Shown here in pieces: positions 1-12,672 of a stretch of 64,000 nt of DNA. The translations under genes and the position numbers were made by a program. The notes below the pieces were generated by a model. It searched no databases. It was given only the letters and a program-made list of their open reading frames with translations, and was not told the origin of the DNA. Source of the DNA: Apostichopus japonicus (Eukaryota > Echinodermata > Holothuroidea > Aspidochirotida > Stichopodidae); contig NC_092570.1 of NCBI RefSeq assembly GCF_037975245.1, forward strand, positions 18,613,418 through 18,677,417. The letters are read 5' to 3'. How positions within the stretch are numbered: position 1 is the stretch's first letter; every line of letters starts with the position of its first letter.

Positions 1-162
1 GCGAGGTGGGGAGTTAGGGTGGTTTGAGTTGACCTCTACAGTGATTCCAATCTCATTAATCCATATATGTTATTATTATTATTAGTGAATGGATATAATC
101 TCATTGATAGTGCGCACTCAGACAAAGACCTCTGTTTGTTGATACCTTGTGAGATAACAGGT

Positions 163-600
163 ATTCCGATATATACCTATCAATATACTTGTCAACTTAG
201 CTGTCAATGTAGTTATCAATACAGCTATCATAGCTGTCCATTTATCGATCAATATAGTTGTCATTAAAGCTAATAACTTAGTTATCAGTGTAGGTCTTTA
301 CATAGCTATCAATAAATCTATCAACAAAGTTATCAACATAGCTGTCAATGTAGTTATCAATATAGCTGTCATTAAAGCTATCAACATGGTTATCAATGTA
401 GGTCTTTACATAGCTATCAATAAATCTATTAACTGTCAATGTAGTTATCAATATAGCTGTCATAACAACTATCAACGTACTTATAAATAAAACTATTGAT
501 ATAGCTGTCCATTTAGTTATAGATATTGCTATCATTATAACTTTCAATATAAAATCAATATAGCTATGAATATAGCTATTAGCATAGCTAGCTATCTATA
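163..600. repeat. 12-bp minisatellite with 108-bp higher-order period
   Basis: The block is built of 12-bp monomers of the type TATCAATATAGC, TGTCATTAAAGC and TATCAACATGGT. They stay in register from about 295 to 420 and become degenerate on both sides. A nine-monomer unit recurs: the segment starting TAGGTCTTTACATAGC is at 291 and again at 399, exactly 108 bp apart. Because 12 is a multiple of three, the minus strand stays open and would give a four-residue periodic peptide rich in Y, I/V, D and S/N. I treat that as a by-product of the repeat. The second copy is shortened after about 429. Confidence 0.85.
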
Positions 601-660
601 AATATATATGTATCTATCTTATACTGTAACTGTCAACATACTTAGTTATGAATACAGCTA

Positions 661-2436
661 TATCACCTAAGATAGAGCCTGATCATTATCATCAAAACCC
701 CAAAACTTGATCCACACTCAACCCCCTGTCCCCTTACGAAGAGACTATAATATCATGATCATGTTAAGTCAAGTGAAATAGGTTTTATGAAGTCATTTAC
801 GTTGCACTCTACATTATGCAGCAACAAGCCTTTCATTGGCTTCATATCAGTTTATATAATACATGTGCTTCATTCAGATAGTGGAGTATCACTATGTATC
901 CAGTGAGTAGGTCTTGCACTCCCTGTTAATCTTAAAGGAGCCAAGGGCATGAGGAGGCGGGCATTTACCCTGGTGCCCCCTGGATCAGTGAATCTCCCAC
1001 CAATTCTATTTTCCCTTGGTGGGTTGCCTACCAGCCCTCTTTCAGGTCACTTTGATGAGCCTCATGACATTCCATACTGTACTAGCCCAATCAGAAATGC
1101 AAGTTCAGTTATAATCTCTAACAGTAAAATGTGCTCACTTTAAGTCATGTCTCACAGATCACTTTGGTGAGGAGGCCTTGTGGCATTCCATACTGCAGCC
1201 AATCAGGGATGTTTGATCAGCTTAGGTCATCTCTAGTGGTGAGACTTGGCCTGATAAGGTCAGAGGTACTGATTAACATGCACCTAATTGGCGTTGACAT
1301 GGTATGAGAAGCTTTGGATCCATCTGTCTAAGCTCATGGTCTGCTCCTCTTTCATCATTGGTGGACTAACGGCAATCAGTGTTGACAAATGCACTTCTTA
1401 AAGAGACCCATCAGAACAAATTAAAAGAGCACATTGCAGTATTAATGAATAAAAATGGACTGATGGTGAGGCTTGATTTGGGATACAATGAGAAAAGATT
1501 TGCGTCTCTGGTCATCCTGTAAACTTCTAATCCTGAATGTATGGTACTTTTAGGTACATGTTAAGTAGGCTAGTACTATCTCTTTCTCATGTAATAAGCC
1601 ACCAGTTAAAAGTGGAAAATTCTGTTCAGTTTACCACAGTGACATGAATTAAGACACATCCATGCCAGCTAGGTTAAGATGAATCTGTATGGTCAAATAA
1701 CAAAGTAAACCAGGTTGCAGGGCAGCTTCCTGTCTCACCCGTAAACTGCATACTCATATGAGAATTTGAAAATGAACATCGATCACTACGTTACCTCCAG
1801 TCTTCAGGACTTAAGATTTTCTTTAGCAGGACAGGGTCACTTGTAGTTCATGGACTGTTTACTTCTTTGGTATGAAGTTTTGATGTGACTGCTTGTGTTT
1901 GTTTAACCATCAGTATATAGCCCTGTTATCTTCAAAGATGTTTTTCTCACCATCTGACCGTTTGAAGTTAGTAGCAACAGTCAGAAGCAATAGCAGCTAG
2001 TTTGCTTGCTTGCTAGCTAGCTGTAGGTGGTGTTTTAATTTCTCAGACCAACAATCTTAAAGGGGTTATTTGAGCTGTAGCGTGTCTTTGCCAACATTTA
2101 TGTGCATAGCTCCTGAAAAAGAAGGGGGGGGGGGGGAAAGGAATTAAGCAGGGGAAAAAATTAACCAAACAGGTAAAGCAAAAGAAATGATATGTTTAAT
2201 TAGCAAGTGTAATTAAGATTTGGATCTATCTTCTTGCTTACAAGTAGATCTAGTTTAATTGAGTAATTGAGAAATGTTTTGAACATGTATATCATAGATT
2301 GAAGCAAGCACATCTTAATTCATGTAATATTGTAAGCCAGAGCAACTAAATATGGAAACAAATTGTTGTCACACCGTCTAATTTGCATGTATGTGGTATT
2401 TACTTCTTTTTTTTTGAACAGAGAGTACTTGTTTAG
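661..2436. other. Non-coding stretch, no gene recognised
   Basis: No ORF here resembles a known protein. It contains a diverged duplication near 1047-1212 (listed separately), a small CTAGCTAGCT-like patch near 2010-2025 and a G homopolymer near 2125-2138. The rest is unremarkable AT-rich sequence. Confidence 0.6.
1047..1212. repeat. Diverged direct duplication, 112-bp offset
   Basis: Two segments beginning TCACTTTG(A/G)TGAG, at 1047 and 1159, both continue into CATTCCATACTG and then a CCAATCAG(A/G)(A/G)ATG motif. They share most bases over about 52 bp, with a few small indels. This looks like an old local duplication or two remnants of one repeat family. Confidence 0.6.
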
Positions 2437-2515
2437 CTTATAATAATTATAATAATAATTTATTTTGTAAAGCGTAAAATCCACAAAAGTGCTCTAAAAC
2501 GCTATGTAACAGCAA
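2437..2515 (-). repeat. Retroelement 3'-tail-like fragment (AGCGCT / ATTATT type)
   Basis: Read on the minus strand this runs from AGCGTTTTAGAGCAC through a short spacer to an ACGCT motif and then an ATAAATTATTATTATAATTAT tail. The same architecture (GTAAAGC-CTTTGAGC, spacer, GCGCTATATAA, then ATT repeats) occurs on the plus strand at 20350-20405 and 30316-30397. Three copies of one architecture suggest the 3' ends of a dispersed retroelement family. The family name cannot be settled here. Confidence 0.5.
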
Positions 2516-2588
2516 ATAAGAAATATAAAAATATGACACAAAATATGTAGTAAAAAATGCAGAATTAAATACAATATAAATGAGTATG

Positions 2589-2614
2589 AAAAAAAAAAAA
2601 AAAAAAAAAAAAAA
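2589..2614. repeat. Poly(A) run of 26
   Basis: An uninterrupted run of about 26 A follows the tail-like fragment at 2437-2515. It could be the poly(A) end of an old plus-strand retroposon or simple slippage. I found no clear target duplication. Confidence 0.6.
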
Positions 2615-2702
2615 GCACGCTTACCGTTCAATTTGCACTATGTGTAGAATATATACTTGTAGTAATTCCGCATTCGCATCTACAAAGGACTCATACTTAT
2701 GA

Positions 2703-3039
2703 TAAGGTGACCATATTTGCCTGACTGGAATAGGGACATTTATTCGTGACTGATATGGGGGAGGGGTCTAAGGGGAGGGGGTGTCCCCTCCCTTTTTGAA
2801 AATTTTCAAGTGCCTAAGGTGCTTAGATGTAAAATGATGATACTTAGAAGCACTTTTTAAATCAATTTTATTTTCAAAAATGTAGCTTTTTTCTTAGATG
2901 AAATTTACTTACTTTACGAAAGAGTGCTAGGCTAGATCGATCTAGCATATTCCACTTTACACTGGCCCACATGAATACTGGGGACAGCACATTATAATCG
3001 GGGACTGTCCCTGAAAATCGGGGACGTCTGGTCACCTTA
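2703..3039. mobile_element. hAT-like MITE, 337 bp, with target duplication
   Basis: The element starts TAAGGTGACCA and ends TGGTCACCTTA, an 11-bp perfect terminal inverted repeat. The flanks are ACTTATGA (2695-2702) and CCTTATGA (3040-3047), an 8-bp target-site duplication with one mismatch, as is typical for hAT-superfamily insertions. Subterminal GGGGAC motifs recur near the right end (about 2980-3025). There is no coding capacity, so it would need a transposase supplied elsewhere. The superfamily call rests on the 8-bp duplication and the overall form, not on a transposase. Confidence 0.75.
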
Positions 3040-3494
3040 CCTTATGAAGTTGTACTCGTACGCGTACCCAGGCTTAGAGCCTTGTACTCTTACTAAATAG
3101 AACCTTGTACTCATTACCATAGGGAGTTCTACTCGTACTCATTCTGCTGTACACTGTATACTACAATTGAGTCTGGTAGAAGATACCTAAACACCATGCT
3201 GCTTTAAAGTCTGGATTTTAAACATTGTAAAAGGAAAATGATACATGAATTTATACCCTATTTAACTTTTAATAATAGTTAAAGTTTTAAAGTGCTAATT
3301 AAGGGTATGCGTTAATTAATAGCCATCGTATATGTGCTATAGAGGTCGGCATTTCATGTGAACATATATTGTTAATTGTACTGCAGCTCTGTGTTATATC
3401 ATTGTATTCACACAGTTTAGAAACAAAACCTCAGGTACACAGTGTAACTCTTGTTACAGTCAAGAGAAAGCAAAAGAAAAAGCTTTGATCTAAA

Positions 3495-3692
3495 GGGGGG
3501 GGGTCATATTTATATGGCCCGTGCCTTTCAATCATAAGGTCCCTGGTTCGAGTCACTCCAAGATTAATTAATGTATGTCATCCAGTTACAGAGATGTTGA
3601 CAATTGACAATTCATAATCATGGATGTTAAATATGAATCTAAGAGACTGACTTCGGTCAGCTTGCGGCTATGATAAGCCAATGAGGCAGGAG
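3495..3692 (+). mobile_element. tRNA-derived SINE
   Basis: An RNA polymerase III B-box-like sequence, GGTTCGAGTCACTCC, lies at about 3545-3560, about 50 bp after the start of a tRNA-like head. The body contains a small hairpin (CTGACTTCGGTCAG, around 3647-3660). The octamer GATCTAAA stands on both sides (3487-3494 and 3693-3700) and may be the target duplication. If so, the ATAC repeats at about 3701-3716 lie just outside the element. If those repeats are instead its 3' tail, the octamer match is chance. The A box is weak. Confidence 0.55.
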
Positions 3693-3716
3693 GATCTAAA
3701 ATACATACATACATAC

Positions 3717-5219
3717 GTAAGATCCTGGCATATTGTTGATGTAACTCACATTGAAAGGGATATATTGGCTAGTGTTTTTACACCTTCTGTAATTATCAGC
3801 TAAATTTTGATTACTAATTTTTCCATGTCAGAAGTCCATTACCGATTATGGATTTATTAGTGATGTGCACACCACACTATTTAAGATGCAGATTGACTTG
3901 ATACTGATGCCCATGTGACTTAGTTACGTATATTGCACCATCCATGATTATGAAAAGGTGTTGCATGAACTCTTCCAGTGGTAGTTGGTTTGCCTGTTTA
4001 GCTAACTATGGTTATGTTAGATGCTCATACCAACCTTGCCTCAAACTGTAACGAATAGTAATTAGATCGCAAACAATGCGGGCTGTTTATAGCAGTGACA
4101 AATACTTTGAGAAGAGATGTTAACGTGAAGAAAACAGATTGTTTTAACTTCCCAAGTAAACTTCTATCCACGTTAAACTTGATACGGGATCCGATCGAAG
4201 AATCAGTAGCGCTTAGAAATTGTATCGATTCCAATTCTTTACCAGATTCTCTGATAAAGGAGCCCTTTTCTGATACACTAAACAAACACTAACATATGCT
4301 CAAAATTAATTCTAATAGATCGTATTCAGCAAAAAACCACTGGTATCCCACTCAGGTTGGACACCCTACAATATGTCACTTTTATTGTTGGAAGAATGAC
4401 CCATTAATAATTAGAGGCTCATCAATCAAAGTGGCTGGACTACTTAGTCTAACACAGATGATTAGGTATGCTCCTCAAAAGCAATGCAAATCCAATAGCA
4501 AAACGACATATTTTATGGCCTCCAACGGGGTGTAAATGCGCAATTACTTTACAAATTTTGCAGCGGACGATTGTCGTTGGATGTTATCATCCATGGCTGC
4601 TCTGTTGTTTCTATAAATTAGTGAAAAGAACATTTCTTGGTCGTTAGGCCTGAACTGATGAGCCGACATCAAGTTAGCCTTAAAGGAGCAATCCCAACAC
4701 TAAACATTATGTTAGGTGACCATAAAATTGGAATATATAGCTAAAAGAAAAAGTGCTAGCACTCAGATTTTCACCTTTTTGGGAGTGAGGGTATATGGCA
4801 GCACTAAAATTCTGCCGTAATAAAGTCAACCATGGTTGGTCTTTGGTGGACTTTACTTTGGAGGGAGGGGAGGGGGCAGGAGGGATCCATTTCTATTGTT
4901 GCACCAGGGCCCTGTCGCTCCTTGCTATGCCACTGCTTGTCTAGGTTGCATTCTCCTCTTCAACCATGATGAGCTCGATGGAGCCTACTTCAGAGAAATC
5001 TTAACAGCACACAGTATATACGATTTAGCTCAAAGAATCAACTATGTGACCTCCATGCGGTCTAGATCTCTGTGTCAGAGCCAATGACGACGACGCACCT
5101 ACATAGTTGGGTCTAATTTGTACCGGATGATAATTTACAAATGTGTTAGATTAATGTGATTACTTTACAGTGAGTCTACAGAAGCTTGACTAATTAACAC
5201 ACTAGATTCTCAGGTCGTC
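3717..5219. other. Non-coding stretch, no gene recognised
   Basis: Two overlapping opposite-strand open frames at 4025-4292 and a frame at 4836-5087 show no recognisable domain, and I treat them as chance. A GGGAGGGGAGGGGGCAGG tract lies near 4862. Nothing else stands out. Confidence 0.5.
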
Positions 5220-5309
5220 TCTCTCTCTCTATCAGATAAAAGCTCTGTCATCTTAGATAACCTTGGAGCTACGTAATCACCGACGTCAGCCAGATGTCTC
5301 ACGTGTTTC

Positions 5310-5359
5310 GTGGCACTTTTTTTTTCTCTTCTCCCATTTTTTTTCTTTTCTTCTTTCAG
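5310..5359 (+). other. Strong splice-acceptor-like motif
   Basis: About 45 bp of nearly pure pyrimidine (T-rich, with several CTT) end in TTCTTTCAG, with AG at 5358-5359. It is a textbook 3' splice site by shape. The sequence after it contains GA repeats (about 5519-5540) and no ORF of note, so any exon would be non-coding. Use of the site is unproven. Confidence 0.3.
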
Positions 5360-5699
5360 CAGAGTGTGGGGAATTTGGCGAAACGTAACAAGATAAATTC
5401 AAATTTAACGAAGGGAGTGTTTGGTGTCTGAAATTTTAATCTAGGATTGAGAGGGTTTTGCAAGATGTTTGTCTAGCCTTTACTGGGTTGTATTGATTTT
5501 CAGAAGAATGTAGAGATGGAGAGAGAGAGAGAGAGAGAGTTAGAGAAGGGATCTAAGGAGCGGCAGCCATTTCCGCCGACACGTTTGTCTGGTCACGTTG
5601 ATTATGAGAAGGCAGAGCAGACAGTATCAGCTGTTTGATTAACTAAGTGAACGGCAACAGCGCATCAGCTCGAGTCTGTTTCTGTAGCTGCAGCATTGA

Positions 5700-8600
5700 A
5701 AAGAGGGTTTTTTAGCGTAAAATATGAATTTGGGAGTAGAGGCTAGAATGAGGGGAATAGGTAGGAATTGATGGTAAAAATGGTGATGCATTGACGTGTA
5801 TCCCCATGATAATTGATAACATATCAGTTCGACACAAAATGTGGTACTTAATTGAGAAGAAATGGGACGTGTACAGTAAATTCCCCAAGTTTGCAGTTGT
5901 ACGTATATTTGTATTGCTTTTTTTATTTCCCTTCTTTTTTCAAATCAGTCCTTTATATGTAGCAATATTGAGCATTGCCTCCTCTACTTAACTTTAAAAA
6001 GGCTTCAGTTTTTTTCTAACTATAAGTATATTCAGTTTCTTTGGCATTATCCTCTGGGGTTAACAATTTTGAAGTAAGATCTATTTTGCATATGTTGCTG
6101 GGATTTTATTTGTAAAAATTATTAAAATTAAATATTATTTAATTATTAAAATTATCTCAAGAAAGATGCTCCTCCTAGAATGCCAGAATGGGAGAGATTT
6201 AAAGTGAGAGTAAAAAGTACTAAGGATTCAACTGTAAACTTGTAAGATGGAATTCCCACCATCCCCCTCCCCCTAATCCATCCCCTCCATCTCTTACACC
6301 CCCACCGTCCAAACTGACCGATTTATGGTTAATTTCTTGGCCTATATTTTCAGTGGGTACATATAGTCACTGTTACTTCTGTTCTGTCAGGATGAATTTT
6401 GGGACAAAGATATCACTGCAAAGATTGATGCAATATATTTGTTAGGATTCGTACTTACTTGTGGATGTGCTGAACATGTATACTATTTTACCTGTTCTGG
6501 TAATGTTTGTATCTGTGGTAGCATTATTGGGTTTAGGGGAAAGTGATTTACTAGTTGATTCCTGTCGCTAACCAACAACAGCAAGCTGTATACATGAAAG
6601 TCAAATGGGGTCAGATATACTTGTCACCTTGGTGATGACCTTTTGACATCTAGGTAAAGTGAATGAAAGAAGAAAAGCAAGTTGTAAACAACCCAATACA
6701 GAGAGGTATGCTCCGCTAAAAAGCTGTAGACAAATGAAGACATACATGCAGTTGCTTTCATACAGGATATTGTATATATGCATGGGTAGTGTGTGTACAT
6801 ATGAATGAATTACAGGGTTAACAAACCAAACAACATACTCCTCTCTCCTTCAAAGTGGACAAGTCAGCCGTTGACATGTTAAGTTTTTAACTAATTGTTA
6901 ATTATCTGCATGCATGATAATAACAAAAAGAAACAAAGACCAGTGGAAACAGAACATGATAACTCAGTGTTCTTTGAAGGTGAATCCACACCATATGAAG
7001 TTAGCGTAGGACAATTTTGGAATATCAGCAAAAAGGGAAGGGAATTCAGAAAAATTGACATAACAGCTAGTAACCTCTAGATTAATTCTTTCTCTTTAGA
7101 GATAAGATTATAATTTATTCTATGTTATAAAAAAGACTAGATACCTGCCAGTACTATGAGTGCTAAATATAAATATATATAGATATTATATATATCTGCT
7201 GATCTCTTTGGATGAGAAGATATCTGGTTATTAAATCAAACGACAAAATTGTTTGTTTCCATTCAACCCCAGACTTATCTATTTTCCCAATTCTCTCTGG
7301 AGATGAGGTCATAAACTCTGTGTGATAATGTGTGATGATAATAGATATGGCTACTAAATCAAATCAACATCACATTTGGTGTAAGTTAACTGCAAACTCA
7401 TCTAAATTGTCTATTAAATTTTAATTTTAGATGAGATCGGAAGTATTCCATCATACGTGTCAAATCTGGGCACTGAAACGTTACACAAAGTATCGTGGTG
7501 TAAAATTGACTAACATTCTATAATGCTCTTTGGATATGAGAGCACAAAATATTAATATAATGTGTGATATCTGGCTGATTAAAACAACACAAACTTGGCA
7601 AGCTGTAACCGCCAATCACATACTCTCTCCTCGAAGATAAGAGTATAAGTCTCTGAATAAAACCCTGCTGAATCCAAAGAAATACCAAATAAATGTTCAG
7701 AAATAACAAAAAGTGGCTGATTTTGTTCAAAAAGTGGCTGATTTTGTTTTTCAGATTGAGCGTACCTCCCATAAAATGTGTTTAGGAGTGTGTGTTAATT
7801 GAAGAAAAAGTGTGCTATTAACAACCACATTTCATTCCTTTGATACAAGGGAAAGAGTTTTTTTTTTTAACAACATCATTTTTACCTCTCATTGTATACT
7901 TCAGTACTTGTGTGTAATCACTTTTTTTACTGTACATATTGAAATGCTAAAAACAGAGGAAGAAACTTTCTGAAACATCGCGCCAAAATTTCCCGGATTG
8001 ACAACCGTTAATCATTTGTAGATAAAGTCGATGAAGCTGCAAGAAATGATTTGATAAATGATTGCGAAGAATATTTACAAGATTCATAGAAGTCATGCAT
8101 TGCATCCTCTAATTCATCCTAAGCTATAAACAGCTCTGCTATATAAGCTGAAGTGCTTTTCAAGAAATCCTGCAAGGAAACATACTTTTAAAATACTTTT
8201 GTTCTACTTTAAAAATGACTTCATTTATAATACAGACTGAGCTGCTCTGTTGATCCCACTTTGGAGTATTAGAGCAATTTTTTATAATCTCTCTACTCAT
8301 TCGGGCGGATTATTATTATTTGATATTTTCTTACTTGTTTGATATACTTTTACGATCGTTATTTTTTTTTTTTTTTTACTAACTTTAACCTCAATCTCTC
8401 AAATGTTTTTTTGCTTTTATATCCTTCTTAATTTTGCTGGTAAGTTTTCTATTTATAAATTATTTGAACTTTACACTGGAGTAAACTGAGACTAAAAACT
8501 GAAACTGTATGGAATTATTCTGCTGTTTGGATATAGTGATTTATAACCAATAAGAAAGGGTTTTTATTTTTTTATTATTTATTTTTATAATCTATACTCC

Positions 8601-8749
8601 CGGAAATATTTCTCTTCAGAAATAAAACCCCACATATGATAAATGATGTGCAATGGTTTAGGTACTAAAAGCAACAGGAAGAAAGTGAAAATGAAGAGAA
8701 AATGAAAATTGTAATTCCCAAACACTAAATTTGTCTTAAAGGCATTGAG
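5700..8749. other. Non-coding stretch, no gene recognised
   Basis: This AT-rich sequence has only short open frames without recognisable features. AT-only patches occur near 6115-6155 and 7165-7195. No transposon ends, RNA gene or conserved exon could be identified. Confidence 0.55.
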
Positions 8750-9250
8750 AATCACAATTGTTGTAATGTATGGGTATCATTGTGGGAAAGTTTTATGTGT
8801 GGATGAGAAATATGATATCAGATTCAATGGACCTTTGGGTCAATTTCATACACATATATACAGTATGTCTTCATTACACACATCTGAATAGAAGTGTGTA
8901 TTATGCAGTCATGGATAACACAAGATATTAGTTATAATGCGTTATTGCGATATTAGTTAAAATGTATTGGTCACACATCTGATGTTAGTGCAATGTATGG
9001 GTCACACTTGATATTATTTGCATGTATGAGAGTGTTATTATATAGTATAATGTACAGGTCACATGACATCTGATACTAGTGTAATGTATGGGTCACATAT
9101 GTGCTAAAATATGTGTCAGTCAAACATGCATGATACTAATTACGTGTAAGGCATGAGTCGCACATATGTGGTATCATTGTTTTAACGTATAGGTCACACG
9201 TATGTCTTTACAGTACAATGAATCGCTCACACATGTGTTGTTAGTATGTC
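8750..9250. repeat. Degenerate tandem repeat around TAATGTATGGGTCACAC
   Basis: A core close to (A/T)AATGTATGGGTCACA(C/T), followed by a TGATA(C/T)TA-like segment, recurs about every 30-60 bp (for example near 8765, 8960, 8992, 9050, 9080, 9185 and 9220). Spacing and sequence are loose, so this is an old decayed array. CACATGTG-type palindromic bits recur within it. Confidence 0.6.
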
Positions 9251-9630
9251 TACTTGGGTCATATTTGGTTATAATATAAGTATAATGTGTAGCGAAAAGT
9301 ACACACAAAGTGTAGCTACCATATCACGTACAGTACTCCATTCTCTTGGAACTAAAGTCAAAAGTGGCCATACATTCATACAGTGTACTTTAAGTAATAG
9401 AAAGCTGGGTGTTTGCCTAAGTTACAACTTGAAATTTGTATCGTGGTCAGATCTTGACATTAATGTTTGTGGTTTAGTTCCTGTTACATATTAACTGCAT
9501 TTAGGAGGTTATTAAGCTGGTCCAGTTTATTTTTTGAAACAATAAGCCCAGCCCTGAAAATCTTGCCACTAGTACTTGTTGGATCGGTGCAGTTGGGAAG
9601 GTCAGATTCTAAGCTACTGCGAGACGGATG

Positions 9631-10340
9631 ATTCACTGTGGACTGTTGTAATCCATGAAATTAATTAAGTCTTTGACTAATTAAATTAAATTCATTTGTG
9701 GGACCTATTAAAGGTTATCTTCTCTCAGTTAATTACAACTTTCATTCTTGTCAATTTGCATAATTTGTAAATAAAAGCCAGTGCAGCGTATTTGGTTTCG
9801 ACATCTCACTGTGTCAAGGTTCCGATCTCGTCAGGTGTCGTATCGTGAGCCGATCACCTCGGCTTCCCTGGCATTGACAGCAATGAATTATCACATACCT
9901 GCCCAGCGGCCATCTTTCACGGTTGCATCGGATTCCAGAATGTATCGGTTATCCTTTCACAGGGCCATATATATACCACTATACCACATGAATTCCAAAC
10001 CGTACGACCGTTAGGAGGAGCATTCCACTTCACACCGATGGGGGCGAGTCTTCCTCCTTCGCCTCCTTAGCTGCAGGAGTCGTTGATGTTTGTTGAAAAT
10101 ATACCGCCGGCGTACATCCTCAGAGGCATCCTCGTCGACTGTTTGATGACGAGGAATTCGGAGTATTAGCTAGCTGCCATCCGGTGCGAGTTCAAGGCGA
10201 GTAATTTGTATATTAGGACCCGCTAATGGACGTACGCCGCCAGGCATGTGATTAAGGAGTCCATATACCGTTAATGTCTGAAACATTTAACTGTTGTGCC
10301 AAGGCTGTCGAGCTAAATCGGGCATTGCCCAGATGCCTTG
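9631..10340. promoter_or_regulatory. Candidate regulatory segment: homeodomain/POU-like sites next to a CpG-richer block
   Basis: Positions 9660-9770 hold several homeodomain-type cores (ATTAATTAA, CTAATTAAATTAA, GTTAATTAC) and one perfect octamer ATTTGCAT (9754-9761). From about 9780 to 10330 the sequence becomes clearly richer in CG dinucleotides than its surroundings. Neither part reads as protein: the 77-codon open frame at 9781-10014 shows no domain. This is compatible with an enhancer, a non-coding exon or an old element. The function is inferred only from composition and motifs. Confidence 0.3.
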
Positions 10341-12672
10341 GGATCCCTTAACATTATTGACAAACAATTTTATTTTTAGGATGATGACTTTGTATGGGTG
10401 AAAGAGTGAGAGAGATATGATTCGTTTAGCCATCAACGATATCTACGTTGCATTTGACTGCAGACAAGAATCTAACGTGAACGGCAGGTATCAGAGTTCA
10501 GATAAACCAACTTTTGATAATTTAATTATAACATTCATGAAGAAATGTATAGTGTATCACTGTGAATTCACAAAATGGATATTTTACCATTTAAAGAAAA
10601 ACAAAAAAAAAGGGCTCAATTATGTTACAAATATTCCTTTATTGATTACCTAATGCCATGAAAAGACAAAGAGAACAGGAGAAATAAATCCAGGGTTCAT
10701 ATGATTAACATTTTTTTTTGTATAGTCATATATAGTCTTATGTGTTAACTATGCTACTACCATACTAGCCACAAAGTTCAGGCTATTTACAGGCTAAATA
10801 TATGTGGGTTTTGCGTTAAGAAGTTAAACACATGTTTGGTCGGTTAACAATCATTAGTCAAAGAATCCTTGACTAACTTAGACCCCCCTCCTTTTAAAAT
10901 ATTACTTATCAGCAAATATTATAGTGCTTCTCTCATAAGCCTTTACATGCATCTACTTATCCATATTGTAAAATCAGGAAAATGCAAGTCAGAACTTGAT
11001 GTTAGCCAGTAGATTATTAACAACTTTCATTATCTTAACAAGTGGCTAACCTTCAAGAAGCATGTATATTGTACTCGAAGTTCCGTTATAATGCATTCAA
11101 TCTCATCGGTCTACACAAACTTTTTTTTTCAGTCCTGTCAAGTAGTAAAATATTCACACAATCCTGATGGTTCCCTTTGTTGCCAAAATTGGCAGAGATT
11201 GAGGTGAATGAAAGTTCAAATTAAACAGAGAACGGGTCCAACATTTTTGGGGACGAGTACATTGTCATCATCGTGTGTGATTATTATAACTAGACAATAG
11301 TCCCAGAAACGATTGTATAGTGAGGAGGATCGGTTAGTTCGTGTTTACAAAATGGAATGAATAATGGGGACGGACTTTTTGTACCAGGAAGGATGAGAGT
11401 TGGCATTATAACATCATGGAAAAGGTTTGCAAATAAAACAAACAGTCCTGAACTTGAACTTATGCATGAGCTGCATCAACACTGTAAGCTACTTAAAGGT
11501 CAACAGTATGGTCCTAAATTTGAACCCCCTAAGAATTGGTAGACGTTTGCAAAAGGACTGTCGTAGACGTTCTATCCTGTTCGTTCAAATTGATCCCAGC
11601 CCATCAAAGATTTGTTCAAATAGACAACAATTAAATACCTCATCGTGGATAACGACTTTTAGAGAATGTTTGTTAATAATTGAGCGTGGTTGACCATTAT
11701 TGGACTTTCTAGCATATTTGGGGGCCAGGGGAGTGGGGTGGGGGGAAAGGGGGGAGTGGGGAATAATGATGACCTTTAATTGTGAACAGCCAGATGGATT
11801 TTAGAGATATAGGTCTCTTAGGTGTACAGGTTGTGTTAAACTATTACATGGGGTGGGCAGTACTTTTTTGAATATTTGTATAACCGAAAGCAAAAACATG
11901 TAAAGAACCCAGTAGTCTGATTCCTGCATGAGAATCTTAGCATAGATGTTAGTAATGATGTGACCTTATGATAGGTTTATGATAAGTTAATATGCTACCC
12001 TGAAAACAAACATGTATTTATTCTTCTACAAAGACCGTATTCTTAAATTCCTAAGATTTTCTATCCCCCCCCCAAATGTTTGTCAATTGTGAGCTTTGAT
12101 CCCCATCTTGTTAAACTGGTCATGCCACTTTTGTACTTATACTTAAGTAGCTTAAACTCCCTGAGAGAAGAACTGAAGAAAATCTCTCCCCTCCCAAACA
12201 ACCCCCGTTCCACCCCCCCCCCCAAGAAAATGTCAGATTATGTAGGCCAAGTGCCAAATTGAATCGGTGGAGTTCATCAGATTATAGACACAGATTGTCT
12301 GCACATGTGTTTTGAAACCATTTGAAAGAAATATGAATGGACATATCATATCTATATGAAGCAAAGCTGTCATACATGGTCTAGCATAAAATATTTTCTA
12401 ACCAATGGTCACAGTTGACTACGATTATGGACTTACATAACAGCTGTGCTGTAATTTTTCAGTTTATCAGAACGGCTGACCGAATTTGTCCGACTGGTCG
12501 TAATTGGGGTGCAGTTCTTAAACTTGTAGAGTTAAATGCTGTAGTGTGTTAAATCCTGCGTTCTGACCAGCTATAGCCTAGCTAGTTCATATTGAATGCT
12601 AGCTATTACTGCTTAGGTCTAGATGACTTAAATTTAACAGAATACCACTCACTATACAGCTAGTGAAAATTA

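Noticed and set aside
278-547. Minus-strand 89-codon frame with YIDS/YVDN-type periodicity
   Set aside because: It is explained by the 12-bp monomer repeat. The periodicity ends where the array decays, and no flanking coding features are seen.
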